Positions 8,343 through 17,056 of a DNA stretch of 64,000 nucleotides are shown here, piece after piece; position 1 is the first letter of the stretch, and the number at the start of each line of letters is the position of its first letter. A program made the translations under genes and the position numbers. This stretch comes from Mycobacterium sp. (GTDB lineage: Bacteria; Actinomycetota; Actinomycetes; Mycobacteriales; Mycobacteriaceae). The stretch lies in contig NZ_SCRH01000003.1 of the NCBI RefSeq assembly GCF_004298145.1, forward strand, positions 29,487 through 93,486, in the 5' to 3' direction. The notes under the pieces were generated by a model. It searched no databases, was not told the origin of the DNA, and was given only the letters and a program-made list of their open reading frames with translations.

Positions 8343-9801
8343 GGTTGCGCAGGGCCGCGGGCTCGCGGAAGTAGTCCTGGATCGCGCCGAGATCGGCTTT
8401 GCCCGACGGTGTTCGCGGAATGGCGTCGACGATCGCGATCTCGGTGGGAATCTCGTAGCGCGCCAGGCGCTCTCGCAGATACTCCACCAGCGCAGCGGTG
8501 TCGACAGCAGACGGCTCGCGCAGTTCGACCATGGCGACCGGCGTCTCGCCGAGCCGCTCGTCGGGCCGGGCGACCACCGCCGCGCCCGCCACCGCGGGGT
8601 GGCTCTCCAGCGAGGCGCGAACGTCGTCGGGCATCACCTTGAACCCGCCGCGGATGATCGCCTGATCGGCGCGACCGACGATCCAGAGGAAGCCGTCGGC
8701 GTCGATGCGCGCCATATCCGTGGTTCGCATCCATTGCGCGGCCGGGCCCAGCTGCCCCGTCTTGACCTCCAGCAGGCCGACGGCGTCCGGGCCTAGCGGT
8801 GTTCCGTCGTCGGCGACCACCCGCAGCTGTGCGCCCGGATTGGCCCGGCCGACGCTGCCCCGTTTGGTTTCCCAGTACCGCTGATAGTCGGGAAGGGTCC
8901 AGCCCGCCACTCCGCCGCCGAATTCGGTTGCGGCATAAGAGGTTAGTACCGGGATGCCGTACTTCTCGGTGAAAGCGTCGGCGTCGTCGGCAGACAGCGG
9001 CGCCGTGCCGCAGGTGACGGCCCGGACACTGTCCAGGTCGGCGCGCGGCACATCGGAGTGCAAGACGGTGCGCAGGGCCGCCGGTACCAGCGATACCGCG
9101 CGGGGCCGGTGCTTGCGCACCGCCTCGGCCCAGGCGTTGAGCTCGAATCGTTCCAGCAGCACGAACGATCTGGCCTCGGCGACGCAGTGCAGCACACGGA
9201 ATACGCCACCGATATGCACCAGCGGTGAGTTCACGATCGCGACGCCGCGCCGCAGCCCGGTGGGCGCCGGTGCGCGATCGGGTTCGGCGCCCATCACACT
9301 GCGCGCCAGCATGTCGTAGCTCAGGTCGATTCGCTTGGGCGGGCCCGTCGTGCCACTGGTCAACATGCGCACCGCGATATCGGTCGGCGGAGCCGGCGCG
9401 GTACTGGGTCGCCCAGACACGTCGACATCGTCAAGCAGGCCCGAGATCGCGGCGGTCGGGGTGCCCGCGGTCACCAGCGCCGTCAGGTCGTCGCGCTCGC
9501 CCACGACCAGGGGAAGCTGTAGCCGCGCGATGTCGGCCTTGGTGCGCTCGTCGCCTCGAGACGGGTTGACGACCACCACGGTTCCACCGCCCAGCAGCAC
9601 GCCCAGAAAGGCCGCCACGTGCCCCGGCCGGTTGCGCAGCAGCATCCCGACTTCGGTGCCGGCGGCCAGCCCGGCCACTCGCCGAGCCAGGGCGTTGACC
9701 CGAGCCCACGAGACCCATTGGCCGCCATACTCGATGGCGTGCGCGTCCGGCTGTAGCTCGAGCACATCGGCGATGCGCTGGATGAGTGGATGTTGCGTCA
9801 T
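8332..9801 (-). CDS. AMP-forming acyl-CoA synthetase (third of three tandem ligases)
   Basis: A 489-residue ANL ligase, more diverged than the other two: its P-loop reads MLTSGTTGPPKR, and the C-terminal catalytic lysine lies in RTPSGKADL. The chosen ATG at 9801 shares one base with the stop of the upstream crotonase (TGATG), the usual coupled arrangement; the open frame continues upstream only as an overlap inside that crotonase. It lacks an obvious long N-terminal extension, so it is slightly shorter than typical FadD proteins. Confidence 0.88.
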   Translation of the reverse strand: MTQHPLIQRIADVLELQPDAHAIEYGGQWVSWARVNALARRVAGLAAGTEVGMLLRNRPGHVAAFLGVLLGGGTVVVVNPSRGDERTKADIARLQLPLVVGERDDLTALVTAGTPTAAISGLLDDVDVSGRPSTAPAPPTDIAVRMLTSGTTGPPKRIDLSYDMLARSVMGAEPDRAPAPTGLRRGVAIVNSPLVHIGGVFRVLHCVAEARSFVLLERFELNAWAEAVRKHRPRAVSLVPAALRTVLHSDVPRADLDSVRAVTCGTAPLSADDADAFTEKYGIPVLTSYAATEFGGGVAGWTLPDYQRYWETKRGSVGRANPGAQLRVVADDGTPLGPDAVGLLEVKTGQLGPAAQWMRTTDMARIDADGFLWIVGRADQAIIRGGFKVMPDDVRASLESHPAVAGAAVVARPDERLGETPVAMVELREPSAVDTAALVEYLRERLARYEIPTEIAIVDAIPRTPSGKADLGAIQDYFREPAALRNHAF

Positions 9802-10601
9802 CAGCGGATCGTCGGTGTGCGTTTGGCGCCGCCGGGGCCCTGCTGCGCGGCCAGTTCCGCGGTGCCCAGCGGATTTCCCAGCCGGGTGTAGATCAGGCCC
9901 TGTTCCAGCGCCGCGCGGTACGGCTTGTCCAGCGATTCCCAAATCGCCTTCACCGTGCCCTGAGTCGCCGTCGGCGGCTTGGCGGCGATGGTCGCCGCGA
10001 TCTCATGGGCACGATTCCAGAGCTGCTCGGAAGAGACGACCTCCGAGACCAATCCGATCCGCAGCGCGGTGTCGGCGCTGACCCGCTCGTCGTTGCCCAT
10101 CAGCGCGATGCGCAGCGTGTCCCCGAGGCCGACGCGCCGCATCAGGCCGATCGGTTCCAGCGCACAGACCAGGCCGGCCGACACGTGGGAGTCGAAAAAC
10201 GTGGCGTCGTCCGAACAGATGACCACGTCGGATTCGTTGACGAGGTAGAACGCGCCGGCCGTGCACATGCCCTGGACCGCGCAGACCACCGGCTTCCACA
10301 TCTTCTGCCATTTGGGGCTCAGGGCTTCGCCGGGATCTTCGTGGTTCCAGACGTTTTCGGGTTGTCCGTAGGACTCCTTGATGTCCAGCCCGGCGCTGAA
10401 CGCCCGGTCGCCGGCGGCCCGCAGCACCACCGCGTGCACCGACTCGTCGAGTTTGACGACCCGCCAGGCGCGGGCCATCTCCTCACACATGATGCGGTTG
10501 AACGCGTTCAACCGCTCGGGCCGATTCAGCGTGATGGTGGCGACGTGGTCGGCGGCGTCGACCTCGAGCAGGATGGTCTCGAACTTCATCGGCTTGCTCA
10601 C
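9801..10601 (-). CDS. enoyl-CoA hydratase/isomerase family protein
   Basis: A crotonase-fold protein of 266 residues. The NRPERLNAFN start, SAGLDIKESYG oxyanion-loop region and VQGMCTAGAFYLV segment are visible. The usual second oxyanion glycines (GGG) are replaced by TAGAF, so chemistry may differ from hydration. I chose the GTG at 10601 because it forms a GTGA overlap with the preceding crotonase stop; a TTG at 10613 and an ATG at 10589 are alternatives. Second paralogue in the same operon, upstream of three ligases. Confidence 0.85.
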   Translation of the reverse strand: MSKPMKFETILLEVDAADHVATITLNRPERLNAFNRIMCEEMARAWRVVKLDESVHAVVLRAAGDRAFSAGLDIKESYGQPENVWNHEDPGEALSPKWQKMWKPVVCAVQGMCTAGAFYLVNESDVVICSDDATFFDSHVSAGLVCALEPIGLMRRVGLGDTLRIALMGNDERVSADTALRIGLVSEVVSSEQLWNRAHEIAATIAAKPPTATQGTVKAIWESLDKPYRAALEQGLIYTRLGNPLGTAELAAQQGPGGAKRTPTIR

Positions 10602-11410
10602 CGGCACTGCCAATTCGGTTTGCGCTTTTCCACGAACGCCCGGGGGCCCTCGGCCGCGTCCTCGGTTCGCAGCACCCGCTCGCGGAACGTCTCGGCGAGA
10701 ATCTCCGCCTCGTGCAGCGGCACATTCAGGCCCTTGAGGATGGCCAGCCTGGTGCCCCGGACAGCCAGTGGCGCATTGGAATTGACGATGTCGGCGATCT
10801 CGTGGGCGCGGTCCAGCAGGCGGTCGTGCTCGACGACTTCACTGATCAGGCCCAGCTCGTAGGCGCGCTCGGCGCTCATCCGCTCGTGCTTGCCCATCAA
10901 CGCCATCCGCAGCGCGACCGAGCGGGGCAACACCCGGGACACCCGCACCAGCTCGCGGCCCGCCACCAGCCCGATGCTGACGTGCGGATCGAAAAATGTC
11001 GCCTGCTCGGACGCGATGACGATGTCTGTCGTGGTGACCCAATCCATGCCGGCGCCACAGCAGATTCCGTTCACAGCGGTCAGCACCGGCTTGGCCGTGC
11101 TGCGAAACGGCGGCGTCCCCTCCTGCGGTGCCTCCCATTGGTCGTAGGTCGACAGGTACGGCCGCTCGTAGATCACCTTGCCGTCCTCGGGAATTTCCTT
11201 GACGTCGGCGCCGGTGCAGAACGCGCGGCCGGTGCCGGTGACGATGGTCAGCCAGACGCTGTCGTCGTTTTCGGCCTCGTCGTAGGCGGCCCGAAGCTCG
11301 CTGATCATGTGCGGGCTGAGCGCGTTGAGGGCGTCCGGGCGGTTCAGCGTGATCGTCGCGGTGCGCCCGTCGACCTCGTACTTGATCGTGTCGAACGAAT
11401 CAGTGGGCAT
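10598..11410 (-). CDS. enoyl-CoA hydratase/isomerase family protein
   Basis: A 270-residue crotonase with NRPDALNALS, CTGADVKEIPED and VNGICCGAGMDWVTTTDIV, the last two being the oxyanion hole segments. It overlaps the downstream crotonase by four bases and clearly resembles it along its length (the THVS/PHVSxGLV and GRExxRVSR segments align), so the two look like a tandem duplication. A GGGAT ribosome-binding site precedes the ATG. The 104-bp gap to the upstream crotonase carries no gene and could hold an internal promoter. Confidence 0.88.
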   Translation of the reverse strand: MPTDSFDTIKYEVDGRTATITLNRPDALNALSPHMISELRAAYDEAENDDSVWLTIVTGTGRAFCTGADVKEIPEDGKVIYERPYLSTYDQWEAPQEGTPPFRSTAKPVLTAVNGICCGAGMDWVTTTDIVIASEQATFFDPHVSIGLVAGRELVRVSRVLPRSVALRMALMGKHERMSAERAYELGLISEVVEHDRLLDRAHEIADIVNSNAPLAVRGTRLAILKGLNVPLHEAEILAETFRERVLRTEDAAEGPRAFVEKRKPNWQCR

Positions 11411-11514
11411 CGATCATCCCTTCGTATGGCGCCCGGTGCGGCCCACGAGCGTGGGGGCTATGGACGGAGTTGAGGCAATTCCGGTGCGTAGCGCCCACAC
11501 TCGGCGCCCAGGAG

Positions 11515-12336
11515 CTAGCGTCCACGAAAATCCGGATCCCGTCGCTGCCGGAAGGCCTCCAGGCCCTCCTTGAAATCGCCTGTTCGGCAAGACAACTCCA
11601 GGTTGAACAACTCCTGGTTCAGCGATTGGTTCAGCGTTGCGTGCTGGCCGAAGTTCAGGGCCTGCTTGGCCAGCCCGATCGCTGCCGTGGGGCCGGAGGC
11701 CAGCCGGCCCACCAACTCCTCGGCGGCGCGGTCGAGTTCGGGGCCGCTGACCGCCTGGTGAATCAGTCCCCAGTCGGCCGCGTCGTGTCCGCCCACCTTC
11801 GCGCCGAGCAGCAGCATTCGCCGGGCCCGCGCCAGGCCGACGAGCCGGGGCAGCAGCCAGGTGGATCCCGAGTCCGGGCTGAATCCACGATCGATGAACG
11901 GTTCCCAGAACACCGCATCGTCGGCGGCCACGGTGAAGTCAGCGGCCAGCGCGAGATTGCAGCCGAATCCCACGGCCCACCCCCGCACGCTACACACCAC
12001 CGGCAGCTGAATGCCGGCGACGAGTTCGATCACGCGGTGGGCGGCGTGCGGAATCCGGCGCACCAGATCACCGGTGCGCGGCCGTTGCCCGCCGGGATCG
12101 TTGGCGGCCACCCAGTCGGCGCCCGCGCAGAAATCGTCTCCGGCGCCCCGGATGTGTACGGCACGTAGCGAATCGTCCGAGGCGGCGTCGGTCAGCGAGT
12201 CCACTAGAGTCCCGATCATCAACTGCGTCAACGAGTTACGCCGGGATGGGCGATCGAGCGTGACCCGCAAGACCGCACCGTCTCGGTGCACTGCCACCGA
12301 ACCATCGGCTCCGGCCGCGTCGGCCCCCTGACTCAC
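11515..12336 (-). CDS. enoyl-CoA hydratase/isomerase family protein
   Basis: A 273-residue crotonase, first gene of the minus-strand run. It has DRPSRRNSLT, CAGADWVA (first oxyanion segment), VRGWAVGFGCNLALAADF (second oxyanion segment) and RGFSPDSGSTWLLPR, where an Asp occupies the place of the second catalytic Glu of hydratases, which points to an isomerase or hydrolase-like member. It is divergent from the hotdog gene at 12504, and a copy of the shared 19-bp operator lies 26 bp upstream. Confidence 0.88.
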   Translation of the reverse strand: MSQGADAAGADGSVAVHRDGAVLRVTLDRPSRRNSLTQLMIGTLVDSLTDAASDDSLRAVHIRGAGDDFCAGADWVAANDPGGQRPRTGDLVRRIPHAAHRVIELVAGIQLPVVCSVRGWAVGFGCNLALAADFTVAADDAVFWEPFIDRGFSPDSGSTWLLPRLVGLARARRMLLLGAKVGGHDAADWGLIHQAVSGPELDRAAEELVGRLASGPTAAIGLAKQALNFGQHATLNQSLNQELFNLELSCRTGDFKEGLEAFRQRRDPDFRGR

Positions 12337-12361
12337 CGTCGACCCGGCCTTTCTCCGCCGT

Positions 12362-12380
12362 TACGGTTACCCATACAGTA
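12362..12380. promoter_or_regulatory. copy of the shared 19-bp palindromic operator (site A)
   Basis: TACGGTTACCCATACAGTA matches 13 of 16 arm positions of TACTGTAA-N3-TTACAGTA. The right arm contains TACAGT (12374-12379), which fits the mycobacterial -10 pattern for transcription toward the hotdog gene. It sits between divergent units starting at 12336 and 12504, so it could control both. Confidence 0.6.
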
Positions 12381-12464
12381 GGCAATACGATTGATACGCT
12401 GTATAAGTTAGCAAGGATACGCTGCCTGCGAAACTACGGGGTGAAAGAGAGAATCATGGCCCCC

Positions 12465-12503
12465 GCCGGCGACGATGCGAAGCGATGAGGAGGAGCGGCG
12501 CCT
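12465..12503 (+). repeat. degenerate MIRU-like unit overlapping a gene start
   Basis: GCCGGCGACGATGC, then AGCGATGAGGAGGAGCGG, follow the reverse complement of the 53-bp unit at 63881-64000 with a short internal deletion. As in that array, the element ends just before a start codon and its GAGGAGGAG forms the ribosome-binding site. Confidence 0.55.
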
Positions 12504-13199
12504 ATGGCGATCGAGGAGGGGCACGCCGCCCCCGCGTCGACGCGCAGCGACGACGCCCGATTCGGCGAGGCGCCGCTGGCCCAGACCGTGGCCGCCGCCG
12601 CTGCCATGCGCCGGCTCAGCTCACTGCTGGTGTCCCTCGAGCATCCGCACCGCGCGGTGGACGCGATGCTGGAGAGGTTCGCCGAGTGGGAGAGCGAGCT
12701 GTCCGCCGCCGCGCCGGCGGACAGCGCCCCGCGCATCGGCGAGATGCCCGACGATCCCCGGCGCGTCTATCTCAGCCACGCGACCGACATCGGCGCCTAC
12801 AACCCGTGTTTTCCCGAGTACCGGTTCACCCGACTCGACTCCGAGAACGCCTCGGGACGCGTCGATTTCCCGCTGATATACGAAGGACCGCCGGGACTGG
12901 TGCACGGCGGATTCCTGGGCGTCTTCTTCGACTGCGTCATCCAGCACCACAATTGCGTCACCGGCCTTTCCGGCAAAACCCGATCCTTGGCCGTGACCTT
13001 CCGCAGGCCCACACCGGTGTTGACGGAGCTGCGATTCGACATCGCCCGCTCGGCGGGCGAACGGGGCATCACGTCGACCGCGCGACTGTTGCTCGACGAC
13101 GAAGTGCTGTGTACGGGCGAGGTCAACACGCTGGCGTCACGGCCGGAGAAGCTTGCCGGATCGCGGTTCGGCAGGCGCCGAAAGGAGTCCGATAAATGA
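12504..13199 (+). CDS. hotdog-fold (PaaI-type thioesterase-like) protein
   Basis: A 231-residue protein whose C-terminal half (about residues 105-215) has a hotdog fold with the central helix motif GPPGLVHGGFLGVFFDCV, as in PaaI-type acyl-CoA thioesterases. The N-terminal 100 residues are helical and of unknown role. The ATG has GAGGAGGAG at 12488-12496 as ribosome-binding site, supplied by a MIRU-like repeat. It overlaps the next crotonase by ATGA, so it probably hydrolyses or binds that enzyme's CoA product. Confidence 0.8.
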   Translation: MAIEEGHAAPASTRSDDARFGEAPLAQTVAAAAAMRRLSSLLVSLEHPHRAVDAMLERFAEWESELSAAAPADSAPRIGEMPDDPRRVYLSHATDIGAYNPCFPEYRFTRLDSENASGRVDFPLIYEGPPGLVHGGFLGVFFDCVIQHHNCVTGLSGKTRSLAVTFRRPTPVLTELRFDIARSAGERGITSTARLLLDDEVLCTGEVNTLASRPEKLAGSRFGRRRKESDK

Positions 13200-14104
13200 G
13201 CGCTTCGAGCACCTCTGACGATCGTGTGCTTTTCGACATCGATCTCGAGCGGCGCATCGCGACCATCACGCTGAACAATCCCCAGCGACGCAACTCCTAC
13301 GACGCCACCATGCGCGAGGCCGTCGCCCGTTGTCTGGATCGGGTTGCCGACGACGACGACCTCACGGTGGTGCTACTGCGCGGAGCGGAGGGAGTCTTTT
13401 CCACCGGCGCCGACATGAACAATGCCTACGGGTGGTACGGCTCGTCCGCGCCACCGGAGCAGGGGGTCGCGGACGAGCGGGCCGCCAAACGTCGCCCGAG
13501 TCAGCGTCGGCGACTTACCGTGGACCGCAAATCTTTTGGCTTCTATCACAACTTCATGGGCTTCCCGAAGGTGACGGTGGGGGAGATCGCCGGCTACGCA
13601 CTCGGCGGCGGCTTCGAGATGGCACTGATGACCGACATCTCGGTCATCGCGCGTGACACCCGGATCGGCATGCCGGCGACCCGCTTCCTGGGCCCCGCCC
13701 TGGGCAGCTTGCACATGTTCTTTCACCGGCTCGGGCCGGTGCTGGCCCGGCGCCTGCTGTTGACGGGCGACATCATCGAGGCGGGCGAGATCGAACACCT
13801 CGGAATCTTCACGGACACCTGCGATCCCGGCTCGGTGACGGCCCGGGCGCGCTACTGGGCCGAGAAGGCGGCGAAGATGCCGGCCGACGGGGTCGTCATC
13901 GCCAAGGAGGCGTTCCGGCTTGTCGAGCAGAGCCAGGCCTACCAGGGTGAAGAGGTCGCCAGCTATCTGTTCCACGCCTTCGGCACCAACCTGCAATTCG
14001 GGCCGGGTGAGTTCAATTTCGTCAAAACCCGCGCGCAGCACGGCGCCAGGGAGGCCTTCCGGCTACGTGACGAGCACTTTCACGTGCCGGAACCCGAGTC
14101 GTGA
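13196..14104 (+). CDS. enoyl-CoA hydratase/isomerase family protein
   Basis: A 302-residue crotonase with NNPQRRNSYD, STGADMNNAYGW (first oxyanion segment) and GYALGGGFEMALMTDI (second). It has an insertion of about 30 residues after the first segment (rich in Arg, Pro), unlike its paralogues in this window, and is therefore longer than the usual 255-275. It starts inside the stop of the hotdog gene (ATGA). The pair is divergent from the crotonase/ligase operon and shares its operator region. Confidence 0.88.
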   Translation: MSASSTSDDRVLFDIDLERRIATITLNNPQRRNSYDATMREAVARCLDRVADDDDLTVVLLRGAEGVFSTGADMNNAYGWYGSSAPPEQGVADERAAKRRPSQRRRLTVDRKSFGFYHNFMGFPKVTVGEIAGYALGGGFEMALMTDISVIARDTRIGMPATRFLGPALGSLHMFFHRLGPVLARRLLLTGDIIEAGEIEHLGIFTDTCDPGSVTARARYWAEKAAKMPADGVVIAKEAFRLVEQSQAYQGEEVASYLFHAFGTNLQFGPGEFNFVKTRAQHGAREAFRLRDEHFHVPEPES

Positions 14105-14123
14105 CAAGCGTTTTCGGATACGG

Positions 14124-14942
14124 CTAGCGATTCGCCGGGGCCTTGGACCGCCCTCGCGCAGTCGATGTCGTGCGCTGCCGGCTCGCCCCCGCCTTGCCTT
14201 TTGATCCGTTGCTCTCGTCGATCAGCCGGCTGGCGTGATCGAGGATGCAGGTGAGCCCGTACTCGAAGTTGGTTTCGTCGGGGGCCCCGATCCGGTGTCC
14301 TATCCGGGTCACTTGGGCAAGGAGCGGGGTCTTTTCGGGATCGATTGCAACGGCGTCCTCGATGGCGCGGGGCCCGATATCCGACGATTGGTTCTTCTCG
14401 TAGAGCCGTTGCAGCACCACTGATCCGCGGACGTGAACCGAAACCGCCGAATAGGTGTCGAACGCGTCCTCCGGCGACAGCCCGGCCTCCACCAGATTGG
14501 AAACCGCTTTTTCCATCTCCTGTGCGCCCATCCGCGCCGCTTTCGGCGACAGGGCCGCCCGAATCAGAATCAGGTCGCACAGAATTGGGTTACCCATGAA
14601 CGTCTTACGCATCAGGCGTGCGTGGTTGCGCAGGGTCTCCCGCCAGTCGCTGGCTTCGACATAGGGAGTGGCGAACACATACTTGCCCAGGGCGCGGTCA
14701 GTCATCGCGTTGAGCAGGTCGTCCTTCTTGCGGAAGTACCAGTAGATGCTCGTCACACCGACGCCGAGATGTTTGCCGAGCAGCGGCATGCTCAAGTTGT
14801 CGATCGACACCTGCTCCGCGAGTTCGAATGCGCCGCTGATGATGTCGTCGGGATTGATGGACCCGCGCTCGCGTCGTTGGCGCTTATCGGCGGTTGCCTG
14901 TTTTGCCACTACGGGCACCTCCATCAAATCTGTTTCGTGCAT
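14124..14942 (-). CDS. TetR family transcriptional regulator, candidate master repressor of the window
   Basis: A regulator of 272 residues: HTH at about residues 25-75 (GVGVTSIYWYFRKKDDLL recognition helix) and a long helical ligand domain, with a basic Ser/Lys/Arg tail (residues about 245-272) that may add DNA contact. The start is uncertain: ATG 14942 is chosen, with TTG 14975 and ATG 14924 possible, none with a strong ribosome-binding site. It is divergent from the SDR/lyase pair, and a 13/16 copy of the shared operator (15036-15054) lies between them, so autoregulation is likely. It is the best placed regulator for the other operator copies. Confidence 0.85.
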   Translation of the reverse strand: MHETDLMEVPVVAKQATADKRQRRERGSINPDDIISGAFELAEQVSIDNLSMPLLGKHLGVGVTSIYWYFRKKDDLLNAMTDRALGKYVFATPYVEASDWRETLRNHARLMRKTFMGNPILCDLILIRAALSPKAARMGAQEMEKAVSNLVEAGLSPEDAFDTYSAVSVHVRGSVVLQRLYEKNQSSDIGPRAIEDAVAIDPEKTPLLAQVTRIGHRIGAPDETNFEYGLTCILDHASRLIDESNGSKGKAGASRQRTTSTARGRSKAPANR

Positions 14943-15035
14943 GCGGTCTGGCAGCGGTGCTGCCGGTAAAGTCAAACTTACCGGCTCTTCTGTTCTGACC
15001 TGCGTATACGCTTACGTGTCGTATTTTCCCTCTGC

Positions 15036-15054
15036 TACTGTAATACCTATCGTA
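15036..15054. promoter_or_regulatory. copy of the shared 19-bp operator (site B) between TetR and SDR genes
   Basis: TACTGTAATACCTATCGTA: the left arm matches the consensus perfectly (8/8), the right arm 5/8. The left arm read on the minus strand gives TACAGT, a -10 candidate about 94 nt before the TetR ATG; the right arm gives TATCGT for the SDR direction, about 62 nt before its ATG. It also shares ATACCTATCG with site C at 17496. Confidence 0.62.
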
Positions 15055-15115
15055 GGCTTTTTGGTAAATCCACTGGACAGGCGAGAATGGCCAGGTTAGG
15101 GCTACGGATTACGCA

Positions 15116-15913
15116 ATGGATCTAGGGCTGGCGAATGCCACCGCGGTGGTGGTCGGCGGTAGTCGCGGTATGGGCTTGGCCACCGCGCGCTGCCTCGCCG
15201 ATGAGGGTGCCCGTATCGCGGTGGTCGGCCGTAGCCGCGACGCGCTCGACTCCGCGGTGACCGATCTCACGCAACGTGGTAGCCCGGACGCTCTCGGACT
15301 CGCAGCCGACATCGGGGATGACGCCGCGGTCGGCGAGGTGTTCGGCGAGCTTTCCCAGCGCTGGGACGGCGAGCTCAACGCTCTGGTGGTTACGGTGGGG
15401 CCGGGCGCTGCCGGCACCTTCGAGGATCTGACCGACGACCAATGGCGTCAATCCGTCGAAGACGGGGTGCTGGGCATGGTGCGCTGTGTGCGTGCGGCGC
15501 TTCCGTTGCTGCGCAAGGCGCAATGGGCGCGGATCGTCAACTTCTCGGCGCACTCGACTCAGCGACAAAGTGTCATGCTGCCCGCCTACACGGCGGCGAA
15601 ATCGATGCTGACGAGCGTTTCAAAGAACCTGTCCCTGCTGCTGGCCAAGGACGAGATCTTGGTCAACGTGGTATCCCCGGGCAGCATCGCGTCGGAATCA
15701 CTGGTCGGCTGGGCGGATTCGGTGGGCGTCGACGGCCACGATCCCTATGCCCTGATGGAGGCCATTGGCAAGCATTTCGGTCATCCTGCGCACATGCCGC
15801 GGGCGGGCCTTCCGGAAGAAATCGGCCCGGTCGCCGCGTTCCTCGCCTCGCGGCGCAACTCCTACATGACCGGAGCCAACATCAACGTCGACGGCGGTTC
15901 GGACTTCACCTAA
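15116..15913 (+). CDS. short-chain dehydrogenase/reductase
   Basis: A 265-residue SDR using NAD(P)H. Cofactor motif VVVGGSRGMGLATA (about residues 10-23), VTVGPGAAG in place of the usual NNAG, catalytic Ser in NFSAHST, and YTAAKSML giving the YxxxK pair. The NNAG replacement is unusual but the YxxxK pair is intact. It ends with the INVDGGSD strand typical of FabG-like members. The DapA-family lyase starts 45 bp downstream, and the pair probably reduces and cleaves, or builds, a keto intermediate. Controlled from the region with site B. Confidence 0.88.
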   Translation: MDLGLANATAVVVGGSRGMGLATARCLADEGARIAVVGRSRDALDSAVTDLTQRGSPDALGLAADIGDDAAVGEVFGELSQRWDGELNALVVTVGPGAAGTFEDLTDDQWRQSVEDGVLGMVRCVRAALPLLRKAQWARIVNFSAHSTQRQSVMLPAYTAAKSMLTSVSKNLSLLLAKDEILVNVVSPGSIASESLVGWADSVGVDGHDPYALMEAIGKHFGHPAHMPRAGLPEEIGPVAAFLASRRNSYMTGANINVDGGSDFT

Positions 15914-15957
15914 CCGCGGGTAAAAAGAAATCGATTGGCAGACAGAAGGAGTCGACT

Positions 15958-16974
15958 GTGGCTACGGCAGCAGAGGCGCGTGCGTGGGCGCCCGGCGCAT
16001 TGCGGGGGATCGGTGACTCCCTCTACACCCCGTTCTGCGGCACCGACGGAGACGACATCGACTGGGATGCCTACCGGGCGCTGGTGCGCTACTGCGTCGG
16101 CGACCTCGGGCACCCAATGTTGTGGTGCACCAGTGGCATCGCCGAGTTCTGGTCGCTGACCCTCGACGAGCGGAAACGCCTGCTGGAGGTGGCGGTCGAG
16201 GAGGCGCGCGCCATCAACCCCGGTGTGGTTGTGCAGGCATGCACGGCGGCCATGTCGGCGAAGGACTGTTTGGATTTGACGCTGCACGCCCAGGGGGCGG
16301 GCGCTGACATCGTTTACATCCAGACGCCGATGATGGAGGCCCACGGCGGTGAAGGCGTGCTGCGCTTTTTCCACTACGTGGCGGCGCGCACGAATATCGC
16401 TTTGGGCATGTTCAATTCGCCGTCATCGGGATACGTGTTGACCCCCGCCGAGAGCGCACGGATCTATGACGAGGTGCCCGCGGTGTGCGCCACCAAGGAG
16501 GGCGCCTTCCGCCCGGCGAGCAGCCGCATGCTGCATGAGCTGGCGCCCGGTCTTGCGGTGTGGGAGTGCGATAAGACGGTGTACCGGGCCGGATGGCTGC
16601 GCGACGGGATCGTGTGCCCGGCGCAACTGGGTACCGCGGGCTATCTGTTCGAGACGCCCGAGCGCAGATTGTTCTCCGAATACTGGGATTTGATGCTCAG
16701 CGACAAGCTCGTCGAAGCCATGGACTACGGCCGCGAATCGGGGCTGGATCAGTTCGACCTCGACATCGGATCGTGGTGGACGTGCTACCCGGGGCGAGCG
16801 GACTACTTCACCCACTGGGGCGGCGCATTCAAATACGCCGCGTCGCTACTGGGCCTGCCGATCGGTGCGTGTCCGCATTCCCGCCCCCCGCAAGCCGAAC
16901 TGCCCGCCGACGCGAGGGCCCAGATCGAGAACGCCTACCGGCGCCTGGGTTTGATCGAAACCGTGCTGCGGTAG
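15958..16974 (+). CDS. DapA-family (class I) aldolase/hydratase-aldolase
   Basis: A 338-residue TIM-barrel protein of the dihydrodipicolinate synthase/NAL family. The Schiff-base lysine is Lys180 in AVCATKEGAF. The usual Y-N-x-P segment reads FNSPSSG, so the proton-relay Tyr is replaced by Phe152, and the GTTGE loop reads CTSGIAE. These changes argue against a lysA-pathway DapA and fit the hydratase-aldolases of aromatic or side-chain degradation. GTG start at 15958, with AGAAGGAG in front. The open frame extends upstream inside the SDR without support. Likely a retro-aldol cleavage step paired with the SDR. Confidence 0.85.
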   Translation: MATAAEARAWAPGALRGIGDSLYTPFCGTDGDDIDWDAYRALVRYCVGDLGHPMLWCTSGIAEFWSLTLDERKRLLEVAVEEARAINPGVVVQACTAAMSAKDCLDLTLHAQGAGADIVYIQTPMMEAHGGEGVLRFFHYVAARTNIALGMFNSPSSGYVLTPAESARIYDEVPAVCATKEGAFRPASSRMLHELAPGLAVWECDKTVYRAGWLRDGIVCPAQLGTAGYLFETPERRLFSEYWDLMLSDKLVEAMDYGRESGLDQFDLDIGSWWTCYPGRADYFTHWGGAFKYAASLLGLPIGACPHSRPPQAELPADARAQIENAYRRLGLIETVLR

Positions 16975-17011
16975 GACGGATTACGTTGCAGTAGAAGGGA
17001 TCACCCAAGCG

Positions 17012-17042
17012 AAGCGGACCCGGTGGGTAACCGGGCCCGCTT
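17012..17042. terminator. bidirectional terminator hairpin
   Basis: AAGCGGACCCGGT and ACCGGGCCCGCTT pair over 13 bp with one mismatch around loop GGGTA. It lies exactly between the converging lyase (ends 16974) and CsbD-like gene (ends 17057). Strong stem without U-tract. Confidence 0.7.
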
Positions 17043-17056
17043 CCTCAGCCGGCCGT

